The notes under the pieces were generated by a model, which worked only from the letters and a program-made list of their open reading frames with translations, was not told where the DNA came from and made no database searches. A stretch of 64,000 nucleotides of DNA, from the NCBI RefSeq assembly GCF_000327385.1, contig NW_008709220.1, forward strand, positions 1,570,158-1,634,157. Direction: 5' to 3'. The DNA is from Lottia gigantea (Eukaryota; Mollusca; Gastropoda; Lottiidae). Made by a program: the position numbers and the translations under genes. Position 1 is the stretch's first letter, and each line of letters starts with the position of its first letter. Positions 1 to 12,900 of the stretch are shown here, piece by piece.

Positions 1-716
1 TTTTCAATTTTTATTGGAGAATTTTTGACTGTTATTGACAAGATTGTAGTCTGTACAATGTAGAAGGTGGTTCCTTAACTAGCAGAAAAACTTATGTTGC
101 CTATCATTCTTAGTTTGCTTAAATTTTACTAGATGTACTGTGACCATTTTCTCAAAAACTAGGTGTCCTGACTATACATAGTTTATGAATGAGTGCCTAG
201 AACTGATATTGTGTTTGTTAATGTGGATAATATCTGTACACAAAATCTCAGGATTCAATAGTTATAAAACTTTAATATTAACAGAACAATATTTTACCTT
301 TGAAAAGTCCAGGAGTGGAATTTTATGGTGTTGTTTAGAAAATGGAACAGTCAGGATGAATTTTTATTCCAAGAATTATTCTCCATCGGTTCCTGATAAA
401 CTACTTATAGAAAAACGCAAGGTTAATTCTTATTTTAGGATTTACTGAAGTATTATTTATAATTTTTTGTGACGGATATTGAATTTTTTTTTGACTGTAT
501 TATTGGTTAATGGTTAATGGATTCTTATTGTTTTATTTTTTTTAATAATTGAAAGGAATTATTTAACAGTGCTTGTAGCCATATACAGTGAGATATTTCT
601 CTGACTACAATGTTTTGAACTCATAATTTGCTAATGTTTTCTAGAACTAAGTGATATTTTTTGTGGGTGTATCTAATGTTTTTCACTCATTAACCAGATT
701 TTTCTTACCATTTCAG
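1..716. other. Intron left of first seen IRAG-like exon
   Basis: AT-rich, almost without CpG. No exon recognised. The open frame at 185-448 shows no domain and no splice context and is taken as chance. Confidence 0.6.
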
Positions 717-928
717 ACCAATCTGGCTAAAAAACGGGAACAGATGAAAACCACAGCATTACCAGAAGTCCCAGAGCAGAAGGAATTAAAAAATCAGAAT
801 GGGGAGGGAGAGGATATAAAACCTCCACCCCCTACAGATGACCCTGTGACCCCTAGTATACCTGATTCATTCCTTCAAAAACTGGGATTAAAAGTAGGCA
901 AGGACCCAATCAATAAAGAATCCTCTTT
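717..928 (+). CDS. IRAG1/LRMP-like: IRAG-like exon a (first seen)
   Basis: Acceptor after a pyrimidine-rich tract ending TTTCAG, donor GTAAGT at 929. Phase 0 in, 2 nt out. It encodes residues 1-70, Lys/Glu-rich then Pro-rich (KPPPPTDDPVTPSIPD), ending FLQKLGLKVGKDP. An ATG at 651 is in frame but lies before the splice acceptor, so it is not taken as the start. Confidence 0.85.
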
Positions 929-3900
929 GTAAGTATTCAGTCTTTTTCATGATTTTATATCAAATGTCTACATCTTGCCCTTTTTTCACAAAACTTGCTG
1001 CGTTTCTCCATAAATCATGATTTTGTGGTATTTTTTAACATTTCCATCTATGATTTAATTTGGGATATCATCAGGGTCTGATATTTAAACTTTGGGGTTC
1101 TGTTTACATATCATGTTACAAGGGACATAACTCTATTGAAGAAATGTTTTTTTTATGTGAGCTCCAAGTTACAAAGGCATGGAGGAATGGGAGCAAATCC
1201 AAAATCAAGGTTTAAATGATTTTAAAGGGTCTCTTTTGCAAACGTCCGTAGATATCATTAGATGCTGAGTGTAATGGAATTGAATGTACTACAGACTACT
1301 GAAGATTGTATAGTGTAAATTGATGCTATAAGTGTCCACAATATAAAAATGCAATCCCTTTAGAGGAAATCAGTTTATATTAATTGTAAATATTTCAATC
1401 TATGATGAGCTAGTTAATAATATGTGTATAAGATAAAGGGCAATATGAGGTTGATATTGCCCTGCTGGAGTTAAATGGTAAAAGACAGGTAATAATATGT
1501 GTATAAGATAAAGGGCAGTACGAGGTTAATATTGCCCTGCTGGAGTTAAATAACAGCCTCAGTTTAACCTGACTTATCTGATTAGTTTGATAGAATGACA
1601 GAAGTCATGGTGACTTTAAAGCATTCAGATTTTTAGTTTAAAATATTATGTTTGACTAACTTGGTGACAGTGTTATTTGACTTGATTTTTATTATACATA
1701 CCATTGTACCCTTGTTTGATAAAGACCATCTTCATTACCAAAGCCAGTGTCCCGACAGTTGTTGTTTTGCATAAAGAAGAAATTATTCAAAATTATGTAA
1801 AATTTAGAGTTTATTATTACTTTTAAAAAGAAATCATTTTCAACTTAAACATATTTTAACAGAAAAAAAAACCTGTTGACTTTCGAAGGAAAGACATCAA
1901 CGCTGCGTAGTGGCCACGTCAATCAAACTCAATGATAAAAGTAGTCTGTTAAGGGGCTGAGCTTATATTTACATTCCGTTTACACAGATATAAACTGTTA
2001 TCCAATCAAATTGAATTATAATATAATATTATCTTGTGTTTTTAACTACAGAATTTATCTATTGTTATCAATAATTATTTTGGCCATCAAATCTTACAAA
2101 ACCCTACAGACAATGGGGGTTTCTAGGAAACATTAGTAGTTGAACCCCGAGTAGTGGCCACAAAATTTTCCAGGGGAGGGGGGTCACAAGTTATTCTTTC
2201 ACTATGTAAATTGTTAGAAATTTTGAAAGTTGGGGTGCCAAAGCTGGGCAAGCCTCTTATCTGGGAGTTAGAGGGGCATGGCTTTCCCTGCCCCCCTGCC
2301 AGAAACGCCTGTGCCTACAGACACAGTACCGTAACATAATACTGTAGAATTTATGTATAAAGATAATTAATCATTATTACAAGTAAAAACAAGAGACTAA
2401 AGAACAGTGTATTATTGTAATCATTTAAGTTGATGTAAGAGGCTTGTCCAAGGAGTAGATCAGTTGCCATCCTTATATACAATCTTTCTTACATATTGAC
2501 AAAAAACAGACAAGATGAATAAATGGTAAGAATTTAGGTTTGAGGAAGCAGATAGGTTTGTTAAAAGGGGAATTGAAGTGTGTAGGTTAAAGCTGATGAA
2601 TGTAATAAACCAGTATGTTATTTGTAAAATATCTACTCAGATCTGATGTGATATGTAGGACCACCTGAAATAGGGCTTATTGTCGCTCTATTGTTTACTG
2701 CCACTCCTAATAATCTCTAATTAATTGTTGCTATTGTTTATTTTGTGTATATATATAACTTCTTGTACCATATTTCCTGACTTCACCTGAAGATGACAAT
2801 GTAGATTGTTGAAACGTAGTGTGTAATAAAACTAAGGCGTAGTTATTTAATGTGATCTCTACCCCTAAATGTCGCTAAAGGATTGAAATAGGGCTGTCTG
2901 TGTGCTATCAGAAAGAATATGGGCTGGAGGACTTTAGGGGAGGAATTGAGATCAGAGAGGGGTGAAAATCATAAAGTTATGTATCAAGTTTTATCTGTAA
3001 AATACATAACATAATATACAGCAGGAAGTTAAAGATAACATATCTATTGATATCTTGATAAAATAATGTTTTATATACCTGCTACTGAATTAGTGTTTTA
3101 CCTAGACTTTATTATGGTTTTCTAATTGATTATAGAAATCTATTGTCCAATTTGTGGGAAAGTTATTTTATTCTGAAATTGCTTGTTCTATGTCTGATTG
3201 GAATATATATTAATTAAGATGGAATTATTTGTGTTAATGAACATTATTAGTGAAAGTTAATTAATAATGAAAACAAGTATTATTTGAGAAATGACTATTA
3301 AAGAATGAAAGTGAACTATTAATGGAACAGTTACGGCCTATATTTGACAGTATCAATGATGAAATGGGACTGGGTTATTCTTACATCAGGTAATAACTCT
3401 ATAAATATCTATTGTTCTTCCCCATTACCAACTAAAACTGTAAACTCCAATGTTGATGGGAAAGCAGTATTTAAGGTGAAATCTTTGTAAATATTTCTCT
3501 TTTCCTTCAATAAGTCATCTTCACTCATAATTCCAGTCGACCAGCTATAAATGGGTACAGATAATCTGAGAAAGATCAATGCCAAGAGGTTTGGTCAAGG
3601 ACTAGCTGGTAGAAAGGATCCTTAACTGTGAACCTAAGTTGTTATTCTTATAAAATATAGTTGTTCGTTTGTTTCTTCCTTTCTTTCATTCCTTACAGGG
3701 TTCAATTTCGATTGAAAAAAAAAGTTAGCATTTACTCGCACCAAATTCCATTTCTTCATATTGTAGTATCTCATAACAAATCATTTGTGTATGATATGAT
3801 CAGACATAAAACCTTAGATTGATACATACCTTTATCTCAAATATCCTAGAATTGACAAATAATATAAAATCTCACTAAAAATATACACTAGCTGAAATGA

Positions 3901-6900
3901 ATAATAAAAATATACACTAGCTGAAATGAATAATAAAAATATACACTAGCTGAAATGAATAATAAAAATATACACTAGCTGAAATGAATAATAAAAATAT
4001 ACACTAGCTGAAATGAATAATAAAAATATACAGTAGCTGAAATGAATAATAAAAATATACACTAGCTGAAATGAATAATAAAAATATACACTAGCTGAAA
4101 TGAATAATAAAAATATACACTAGCTGAAATGAATAATAAAAATATACAGTAGCTGAAATGAATGATAAAAATATACACTAGCTGAAATGAATAATAAAAA
4201 TATACACTAGCTGAAATGAATAATAAAAATATACACTAGCTGAAATGAATGATAAAAATATACACTAGCTGAAATGAATAATAAAAATATACACTAGCTG
4301 AAATGAATAATAAAAATATACACTAGCTGAAATGAATAATAAAAATATACACTAGCTGAAATGAATAATAAAAATATACACTAGCTGAAATGAATGATAA
4401 AAATATACACTAGCTGAAATGAATAATAAAAATATACACTAGCTGAAATGAATAATAAAAATATACACTAGCTGAAATGAATGATAAAAATATACACTAG
4501 CTGAAATGAATAATAAAAATATACACTAGCTGAAATGAATAATAAAAATATACAGTAGCTGAAATGAATAATAAAAATATACACTAGCTGAAATGAATAA
4601 TAAAAACATACAATGTGATATTCTTGGCAGATAAATAACGATAAAGTTTGATTGTAAAAAAGGTCATTTTGACTGGCAAACTTTGATGTGATACCTTAAA
4701 AATTGTACTTTGATGCATTCGCAAGCTCATTCAATTTGGCACTTTGACCAATGTATTTATATCACCGTAACTGCAGTGGGTCCATGATTCATTGCTTAAA
4801 TCAACTGCCCTGGTTCTAATTAATCTTTTAGTATCATTTAGAGGTAGAGTTTTTAATTGAAAGTATTGAGAGAAACTTTGTGAATTTTTTTTTGATATTT
4901 ACAGACATTCTTCTCGTTATTTTTCTGACTTCTATCAGCGGTTTTAAGTTGATTAAATTGTTAAATGGTTTCCAGGGTTTTTATTCCCGTAAAAGAATTG
5001 ATTTCGTCTCAATTTCTCACTTTGTTGATTGCCAAGTCGTGTCGAACTTGAAGTTTAAAATGAAATTCATGTCTAAAATCAATCAGAGGTTAAGAGTTGA
5101 ATAATCTGGTTTCAGATACAAGGATGGAAATCATCTTCTGTCATCTACTTGCCTCGTGTCATCTTGGTTTGAAACTGTTTCTTGCCAGGTTTAGTTATTC
5201 CAGGCCTTAAACTGGAAACTGGGTCCTTTTATGGGGTAAAGATCCTTTTTTGGGGGGTCAGAAGTCTGGGGGCTGTCGATGTTAACCATAGACTTTTGAA
5301 AGATTTTTGAAACAAAATTTCTTTTTTTATAAGCTTATAGTTACAGCCCTGAATTGTGGTATTTGACACTATCTCTGAATTTATCAGCTGAATTCAAACT
5401 GAATGTTAATTCAAATCTCTTTTTAGCCAAGTATTATATAAGATAATGACATGTCAATGTGTTCTGTCATGTCAATGTGTTCTGTCATGTCAATGTGTTC
5501 TGTCATGTCAATGTGTTCTGTCATGTTATTCTGTATTTAGTTCAAACTGTTATATTAATAGATATTATATCACAGTCTAGACTTGTCAATCCTCTCTTGA
5601 CATATCATCTATATTATTCTCTTTCTCTACTGTATTATTAGACCACTGTCATCGCTGGCTTTCAGACAAAACAACAAAACAAAATTAATACATACATACA
5701 TATTAAAACATTGACCATACAACAAGAATTTATGCTAAAGTAATTTAGAAACATGGGTATGGTCCTGTTTTCTCTGTTTCATGAGTTTGCACCACTTCAA
5801 TTTTCAGTTAGATGTCTGTGGTTCTTGCAATTCTACAAAAATTTAGTTTTATGATTTTGATATTGCAAACGCTACTGATTACATATAAGAGCCTCTGAAT
5901 TATTTGACATCAATCAGTTAACTGTAAAGTTAAAAGAATTGTAAAGAGATTTTCTTGGTATTTTTGTGTGTATCAGGGAGACTGATACCATCAGTTTTAC
6001 AGTCAAGGCGTGTGTGGCTCTTGCAATGCCACTCAAACTGAGTGTTTTATGAAATGACTACAAATAATGTATAGGGATGCAGCAAAAGTTGTAAATGTTG
6101 TAAAATGCACAGTTTAATTTCAAAAGATTTACTGACTGAAATGTCTGACTGTAAGTTTTAAAACGACCCCCCCCCTGATGGACAATATCAGAAGATTTCA
6201 AGGCGTGATAAATCAAACCATCTGTGTATTTCAAGTTTGATGGAAGATGTGTTTTATCATTAAACGGTAAATCAAACATTGGAATTGTCTTAGCTTTTTG
6301 ATTGATTATTGACTTTTCCTGGAAATTCTGTGAAGTTCTGTCACGTTTTGAATTTTATTGTGAAGATCAATTCCGAATGAATTTAGTCCTTGATATTTTT
6401 TATAGATTGTCCAGGCCACATATTCTCGAAACAATCTTAGCGCTAGGATCTTCTAACATTGATTCTAGGACATCCTAGCGCTAAGAACGTTTCGAGAATA
6501 TGTGTCCAGAATTTTCCTGAAGATAAACATTATCGTGAAAGATTTCGCTTCACTAACTAAGTTTTCCCTGGATCATGTTAAAATTTGCTGATTTTACAAA
6601 TTTTATTTTTTTAATGGAAACATTCTAGCTAGATTCAATACTCAGTGGAGGAGGCTTTTTTTGGAACATGTATAAAAGTTACTGATTTGACATTTATTTT
6701 GTATTTTGTCGAGAACATTATTGCCTGATACAATGTTCTCTGGATTATGTTAAACTTTGCTGATTTGACAAATATTTTAATTGTGTCTTGAATATGCTCG
6801 CTGGATATATTACTCTATAGAGATTTCTATGGAAGTTGCTGATTTGACATATTTTTGACACAAGTTACTAATTATTGATGAATTTTGCTGATTTGAGAAA

Positions 6901-9900
6901 TTATTTTATTAAGACATTTTTGACGTAACTTAAGGATTGTAAATTAAGTGTGCTGATTGGACAAGTTATTCTGTATTTTTTTCGTTAGATGAAGACAGTT
7001 TTAATATCCTGATTCTTGTTAACAAGATATGATATTTGCTGATTCAACAATTTTTTTTATGGGATTATAAACTCATTTGTTAGTCTACAACTAAAATATA
7101 TTAATTCTATTTAGATATTCACTTCATTTCGTGCGATTGCGTTAACTGCTTTTCAAATCATCGAAATTTTTAAATTTTCGCTCTTATGTTGAAATTAATA
7201 TCATTGAAGATTCCAAGCTCTGTAGATTTTGACTGGATTTCAATTGACAGTTTCTACCACTTCATTTCAATTTATTGAGATTTATACCATCAAAGTTGTT
7301 GATTTTGTTGTAATTCCAATCAGATTCAAATTTATCTTTTATCAGAACGGTTAAAATAGAATTTAAAACACTATATTTTACGTCTAAATCAAATTATCCG
7401 TTGAATTGAAGATTCTGAATGAGATGTTTTCTAATTTACTGCCTGAACATCGATTAACTTTTATTAATTTTAACGCTGGAAGAGTTTTAATTTCAAAGTT
7501 TTTAAAACATTGTTTTATTTCGAGGATTTCCAGGGATAGAAAGAGTTAGTGATGGTCTTGTGGGAATATTGCTTAACTCAGTTGAAATGGTTTGATTGAT
7601 TTTTGTGAATAAGATGATTTATTGAATTTAACGTAAGATTGAAAGTGGATTGGGACTATTCTGACTTTCAGTTGAAATGATTCTATTTATTTTGATAATG
7701 GAAATGAAATGAATGGAGTTTTACATCCTACTTTTCTGCACCATGTTGGCTAATGAAAACGTGCAACGCCATGCAGGGTGCCATGAGGGAAATTTTGCCA
7801 GTATGGCAGCATTAGCCTGCTCTTTTTCGATTTCCAACTGTTAAGGGATCTTTAATGTGCGCAGTCTGTAGCATACAGGGCCTTGGTTTATTGTCCCATC
7901 CGAATGACTAGACGCTTTTTCCATGTCAGCCCCTCTTACCTACATCACTGACAGGGGGAAACCGGGTTGAAAAATCCGAAGGTATCATCTTAACCTATGC
8001 ATGTACAGAGCCCTTGACCTTCAGGTTAACGAGGAAGCGTCCAATTCACTGAGCCACTGCGGCTCCCTTTGATGTGGACTCTCTGTAAGGGAAGCTGAGT
8101 TGACAAACCCAGGAATGGCATCAAGTGTTTCAAAAGGGTGGTCATTTATTGAGAGAGAGTGTTTGAAAGATAGATATATGTCTGTTTTCTTCCTGTGATA
8201 TAGTCTGTATAGAATAGATGTATTGATTTATTCTCTTAATTTGTGAGTTGAATAATCGTTAGACTCTGAATTTACACAGTTTCATTATTCTTCAATTCGA
8301 TACACAGAGACACCAGGTTTCATTACAGTAACAGTTTTACCAGTAGACCTATTTCAGATGCAGATCATTTCCAAAGGTTTTAATGTTTTACTGGAATAAG
8401 TATCACTATTTAAGGACTGATGCTGTGCCAGGATATTTTACTGGAATATTTTAAGATTATGATGACATTTAATATTTGTGAATTCTGTTTTAATGTGTGC
8501 AAGGGAAAAGCAAAGCTTTTCTGATTTAGATGTCTGGTTTTGTTTTTTTGTTTGAAACAAGATTTTGTCGACTGTGATATTTTGACTTGTGATATTTGAA
8601 TTATGGAGAAACTGTCTTTTGGAGATTTTGTGAAGCATCTTTTAAAAGCTAAGAAAAAGTAAGCTTTTATTCAACCAAGTTTGGGGCACTGACCCTTTTT
8701 ACATACATAATGTAAACAGACAAGAGTTTAGAAAACCGTTCTAATTCTGACCAACCTCGTGGAGATGGTCTGGGATTGGTTCTCAGAACGGACTATAAAT
8801 TGGCGTCATGTAAACGGTAACTGTTCGCGAAACAGTTTCCTGTCTTAGCCTTGAAACTAACCTTCACCTTTTCCTGCAGAATTCTATCATTATTCAGTTC
8901 TATTGCTGTTTGACTACAAAGACTAATTTCAACTTCTTTAAAAAGAGTCCCACAGATAACTGTGCTGAGGACGCTTTTCATTAACACTACATTTGAAGAA
9001 GCATTCTCAGAACATTTGAGCTTTCTAGGCACATTTTAACGAGGTTATCATCCAGGTCTAGTTTAAAAGGGACTTTTGTTACCTTAAAGAATATAGTAAA
9101 TTCCCTAAACAGAGTTTTGTCCCTTTGCTCTTAATTACCCAGAAGTGAATTGCCTGGTAGAAAGGTTAATTTTGATTGCAACGAATTAGATGATAACTGG
9201 AGATGCTGTCAGACTCTCCTTAAAGATTCAACAATACTTTATTCAACAGTCAACTCTCTCGAGGTTGTCTGTTCGTTACTCCATTGCAATCTAGCTATCT
9301 TTTTTTGGTATTTTGCTGAATCAAACCAGATCATAGCTCCTTTGCTGAACAAGGGTTTCAGTGCCAAGGTCTTAAATAGAGTTTTGTCCCTTGGCCCATG
9401 AATTATCTTCGTACTTGACTTCTGTCCTGTATTTTGAAAGTTTCTGAATTATTGGTTCTAAGTCTTTTCAAACTAAAAAATACTGAAATTTGTATTTGAG
9501 AATAGTTCCAGTGTTACTTACAATCAGCTCAACAAAATATACAGCTACCTTAAATTGTTGCCTGACGTAAATATTTGACCTTTTCTTTTATTTTTCAGCG
9601 CTGAAAACCTGTCAGATAAAGAAATAGCAGTAAGTATCTTTTTATTTATTTTATTTTGTTCTTCTCCTCTGCTTCCATTCTATTGATTTCTTACCATTAA
9701 ATTTTCACACCTGTGTTGTTTTCACAATTTATTTTTATCAAATTTGTGTGTTTTAATGAATGTTATTCATGGAAATTAAAACATATTGAGCTAATATCTG
9801 ATAAAAAATCAACTGTGTTCACTTGACTGCTCATTGGTTGAATCAAAGATAAATTGAAGTTGATGAAAATAAAAAAGTTAAAGGTTTTACACAGAGTCTA

Positions 9901-12900
9901 GATTTTCTTACTTTCATCGAGTTTCTAAAAATATCTTCGTTGAAAAGTATATACAGATTACTGTCATTTTGGGAAGTTGATTTGAGTCTTGAATATATGT
10001 AAATAGTCTTCAGAAGTACTAGAAATATACGAAAATAACATAATTCCTTTAAAAATACTTCAAACTATGAATTTTACTCACTATTTCTATATATGTCTTT
10101 TCTATATATCACAGAGTATCTTAAATTGAAGAGTCATTTTAACATTCAAATGCTGATAATTCTGGACACAGGTGGATTTGAAGGCTCAAATTTCGAGCTG
10201 TGAACACTATTACTGATTGACTCAGCTAAAAAATTCCTGTTTCTGAGACTAAAGTATGATTGTTGAAAAAATGGCCTACCTTTAATTGTCATTGTTGTAT
10301 CTGAAACAGAAGAATTAACACACAGTTTATATTTCTCGTGATATTTTAATTAAGTTTCCTGAGTCTGTGATATAACACTATGACACATTGTAACAAATAA
10401 TATCAAAAAAAAACTTAAAAATTTTACAGTTTTCATCAAAAAAATTAAGTTTGGTCTATTTGCTAACTATTTATAAAACATTCACTTATATTTTTATCAG
10501 TTTTGTCAATGAAATTAAGTTTGATCTATTTATGAGACTAAAACTAAAACCAATTTGGTTAATTTATGATATAACACTGTTTCACAATTTGACAAATGAT
10601 ATCAAAGTAAAACTTGAGATCTCATATATTCTTCTACTTTCATCAAAAACAAATAAATTATTTCAATTAGTTTGTCATGAATCTATCTTTATTTTCACCT
10701 TTTTCGACAAAAACTAATTTAATATCAGTCTGTGATATAACATTGTAAAATATTCTGACAAAACACAAGATAATTTCTATCAATCTCTCACTATTTCTCT
10801 AGTTTTCATGAAATATATCACTTTTAACAATTTGTGCTATAACTTTGACAAGAAAATTGGAGTTAATTCTTTTAATTAGACAGATATTAATTAGTAATGG
10901 TAAATTTTAATTAATCAAGAGGGGAGAGACTGATTGATACTTTCAACTTTTAAACACAGTCAATTTTACTTTAAAAAAAATAAGAAATATCCAGAAATTA
11001 AAACAATAGTAACATAAATTCATAAAGAGATTGTAAAGAGGTTTTCTAAATTTATCGGGGACACTGATAGCATCAATTTACATCATTCCAATATCCATTC
11101 CGACGTCTGTGGTTCTTGTTAAAGAGATTGTAAAGAGGTTTTCTAAACTTATCAGGGACACTGATAGCATCAATTTGCACCATTCCAATTTCTGGCGTCT
11201 GTGGTTCTTGCAATTCCACTAAAACTAATGTGTTTTATGACATCACTAGAGGAGAACTACCGGAAGCTACTATTAATATCTATAGTTTTAGTAGAATTGC
11301 AAGAACCACTGATGTCGGAATGAAAATTGGAATGGTGCAAATTGAAGCTATCAGTGTCTCCGAAACACATAAAAAGTTTAGAAAACCTCTTTACAATCTC
11401 TTTAAGGACTGGCTACCTGGTGATAATCTTTCCCAGATAATCAGTGGATTGATTCAAATAATTAGCAAGGGTCATCATGAATTATTTGCTTTAAATACAG
11501 ATTGATATCAGATATCTATAGAAATTTTTAGAATTAAAATCTATAAGGATGAGGGGCTAGAATGGAATGTGACGTAGCTCAAATCAAGTAGTTAAGAGAG
11601 TACAACACGATATCAGAATAGACAGTACAACCACAATACACTGTTTTAATTGTTGCTATATTTCTCCCTAGTTTTATAAAGTAAATAAACAGTTTATATG
11701 TTATTCAATTGATTCTAAACTATGATCCCAAAAAGGGATATTTCTCTTATTTCAGATTATCTACAGTTAAGATAACAACAGATATTAAAGTATTACTTAT
11801 TAATACACCATCTTGTTTATTTTCTAGAACTATAAACTTATGTTACGTCTTGTACTTGTGCTTTCGTAATATTGTTTTCAATGCAATGTAACACCACTAT
11901 TCTCAAAAACCATGAAACCTGCAAATCACCAACCTAATTCCCTCATGGTTTGATGAGAGATAGACCACAATCTAACTGTATTACATTGTCTAACATAGTA
12001 TAACATTGTTTTAAACAATACACAATTAATTCTGACACAGAAAATTACTTTTTAATGTGTTTTTGACATTTTAAAAAAATAAATCAGATAAAATGAAGTA
12101 AATATAAATGACAATTAGTGGAGATATATCACCTCCAGGTAGAAAATATAGTAGTTATCAACTTAGATCAGATACAAGTTTATATAGGTAATTCAATTAA
12201 TCGCAATTAACTTCTTATTCTGACAGGTAAAAACTCGTTAATGATAATTATATGGTTTGATAATGATCTACCTGGAACCAAAATAATGCTAAATAAAACC
12301 TAACTAGTCTGATAAATATATATTCTGTTGTTAATTATAATAACAAACAATTTAAGGATGTGAAAGAGGAGTTGGAAGACCCATAAAAGCTTCGTTTACA
12401 CCATTTCAAATTGTTTTAAATTCCAAAGGGGATGTTTTTTTTGTTATTCTTGGCACAATAAATTTTTTTTTTGTACAAGTGGAAATTCTCATAGCAGTTC
12501 TGTAAACAAACATGGAGAGTTAAATTTAATATCTTCTGGTGTTCAGCAGACTTGATAGGTCCAATATTTACCATTCCAAAATGGTTGCCTAGCAACTATA
12601 AATCCAGAAGTGGATAATATGAATTATGAACTAATCTGATATTTTCTAAACTTCTAATTGCTAATTTAAAAAGCTCACTGAACCAATAAATAAAATTATT
12701 ATAATTGTTAAAACAAGAGGACCAGTCTGCTTCTTCCTTCTACTCTAACCAAACTTCCATTAGACCTCAATTCCTTTCCCTTGGATCCCGACACTAAGAT
12801 TCAGACCCCCTCCTTTGATTCCCCACCCTTTAGATCACACATCTTTTTAACCAGTGACCTGAAAGGACCCTACAAATGACTTGTAACATCTATATAGTTC

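Larger units (their letters stand above)
929..9598. other. IRAG-like intron a-b (8.7 kb)
   Basis: No exon found between the splice sites. Holds a 75-bp duplication (1.4 kb), a 29-bp satellite (3.9-4.6 kb), SINE copies (3.5 and 7.7 kb), an 18-bp tandem (5.45 kb), foldback-element arms (1.25, 5.78 and 5.94 kb), a perfect-looking foldback (6.42 kb) and a diverged spaced repeat (6.6-7.05 kb). A short exon entering and leaving with 2 nt could still be missed. Confidence 0.6.

Noticed and set aside
185-448. 87-aa open frame at the left end
   Set aside because: No domain, low complexity, no splice context; CpG-poor intron DNA like its surroundings.
2154-2339. 61-aa frame in a GC-rich patch
   Set aside because: Lies in a C/G-rich repeat-like stretch similar in style to those at 35.6 and 54.5 kb; no recognisable protein.
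5459-5641. Repetitive FCHVNV frame
   Set aside because: The repeat is the 18-bp DNA tandem, which is a multiple of three and so stays open by chance.
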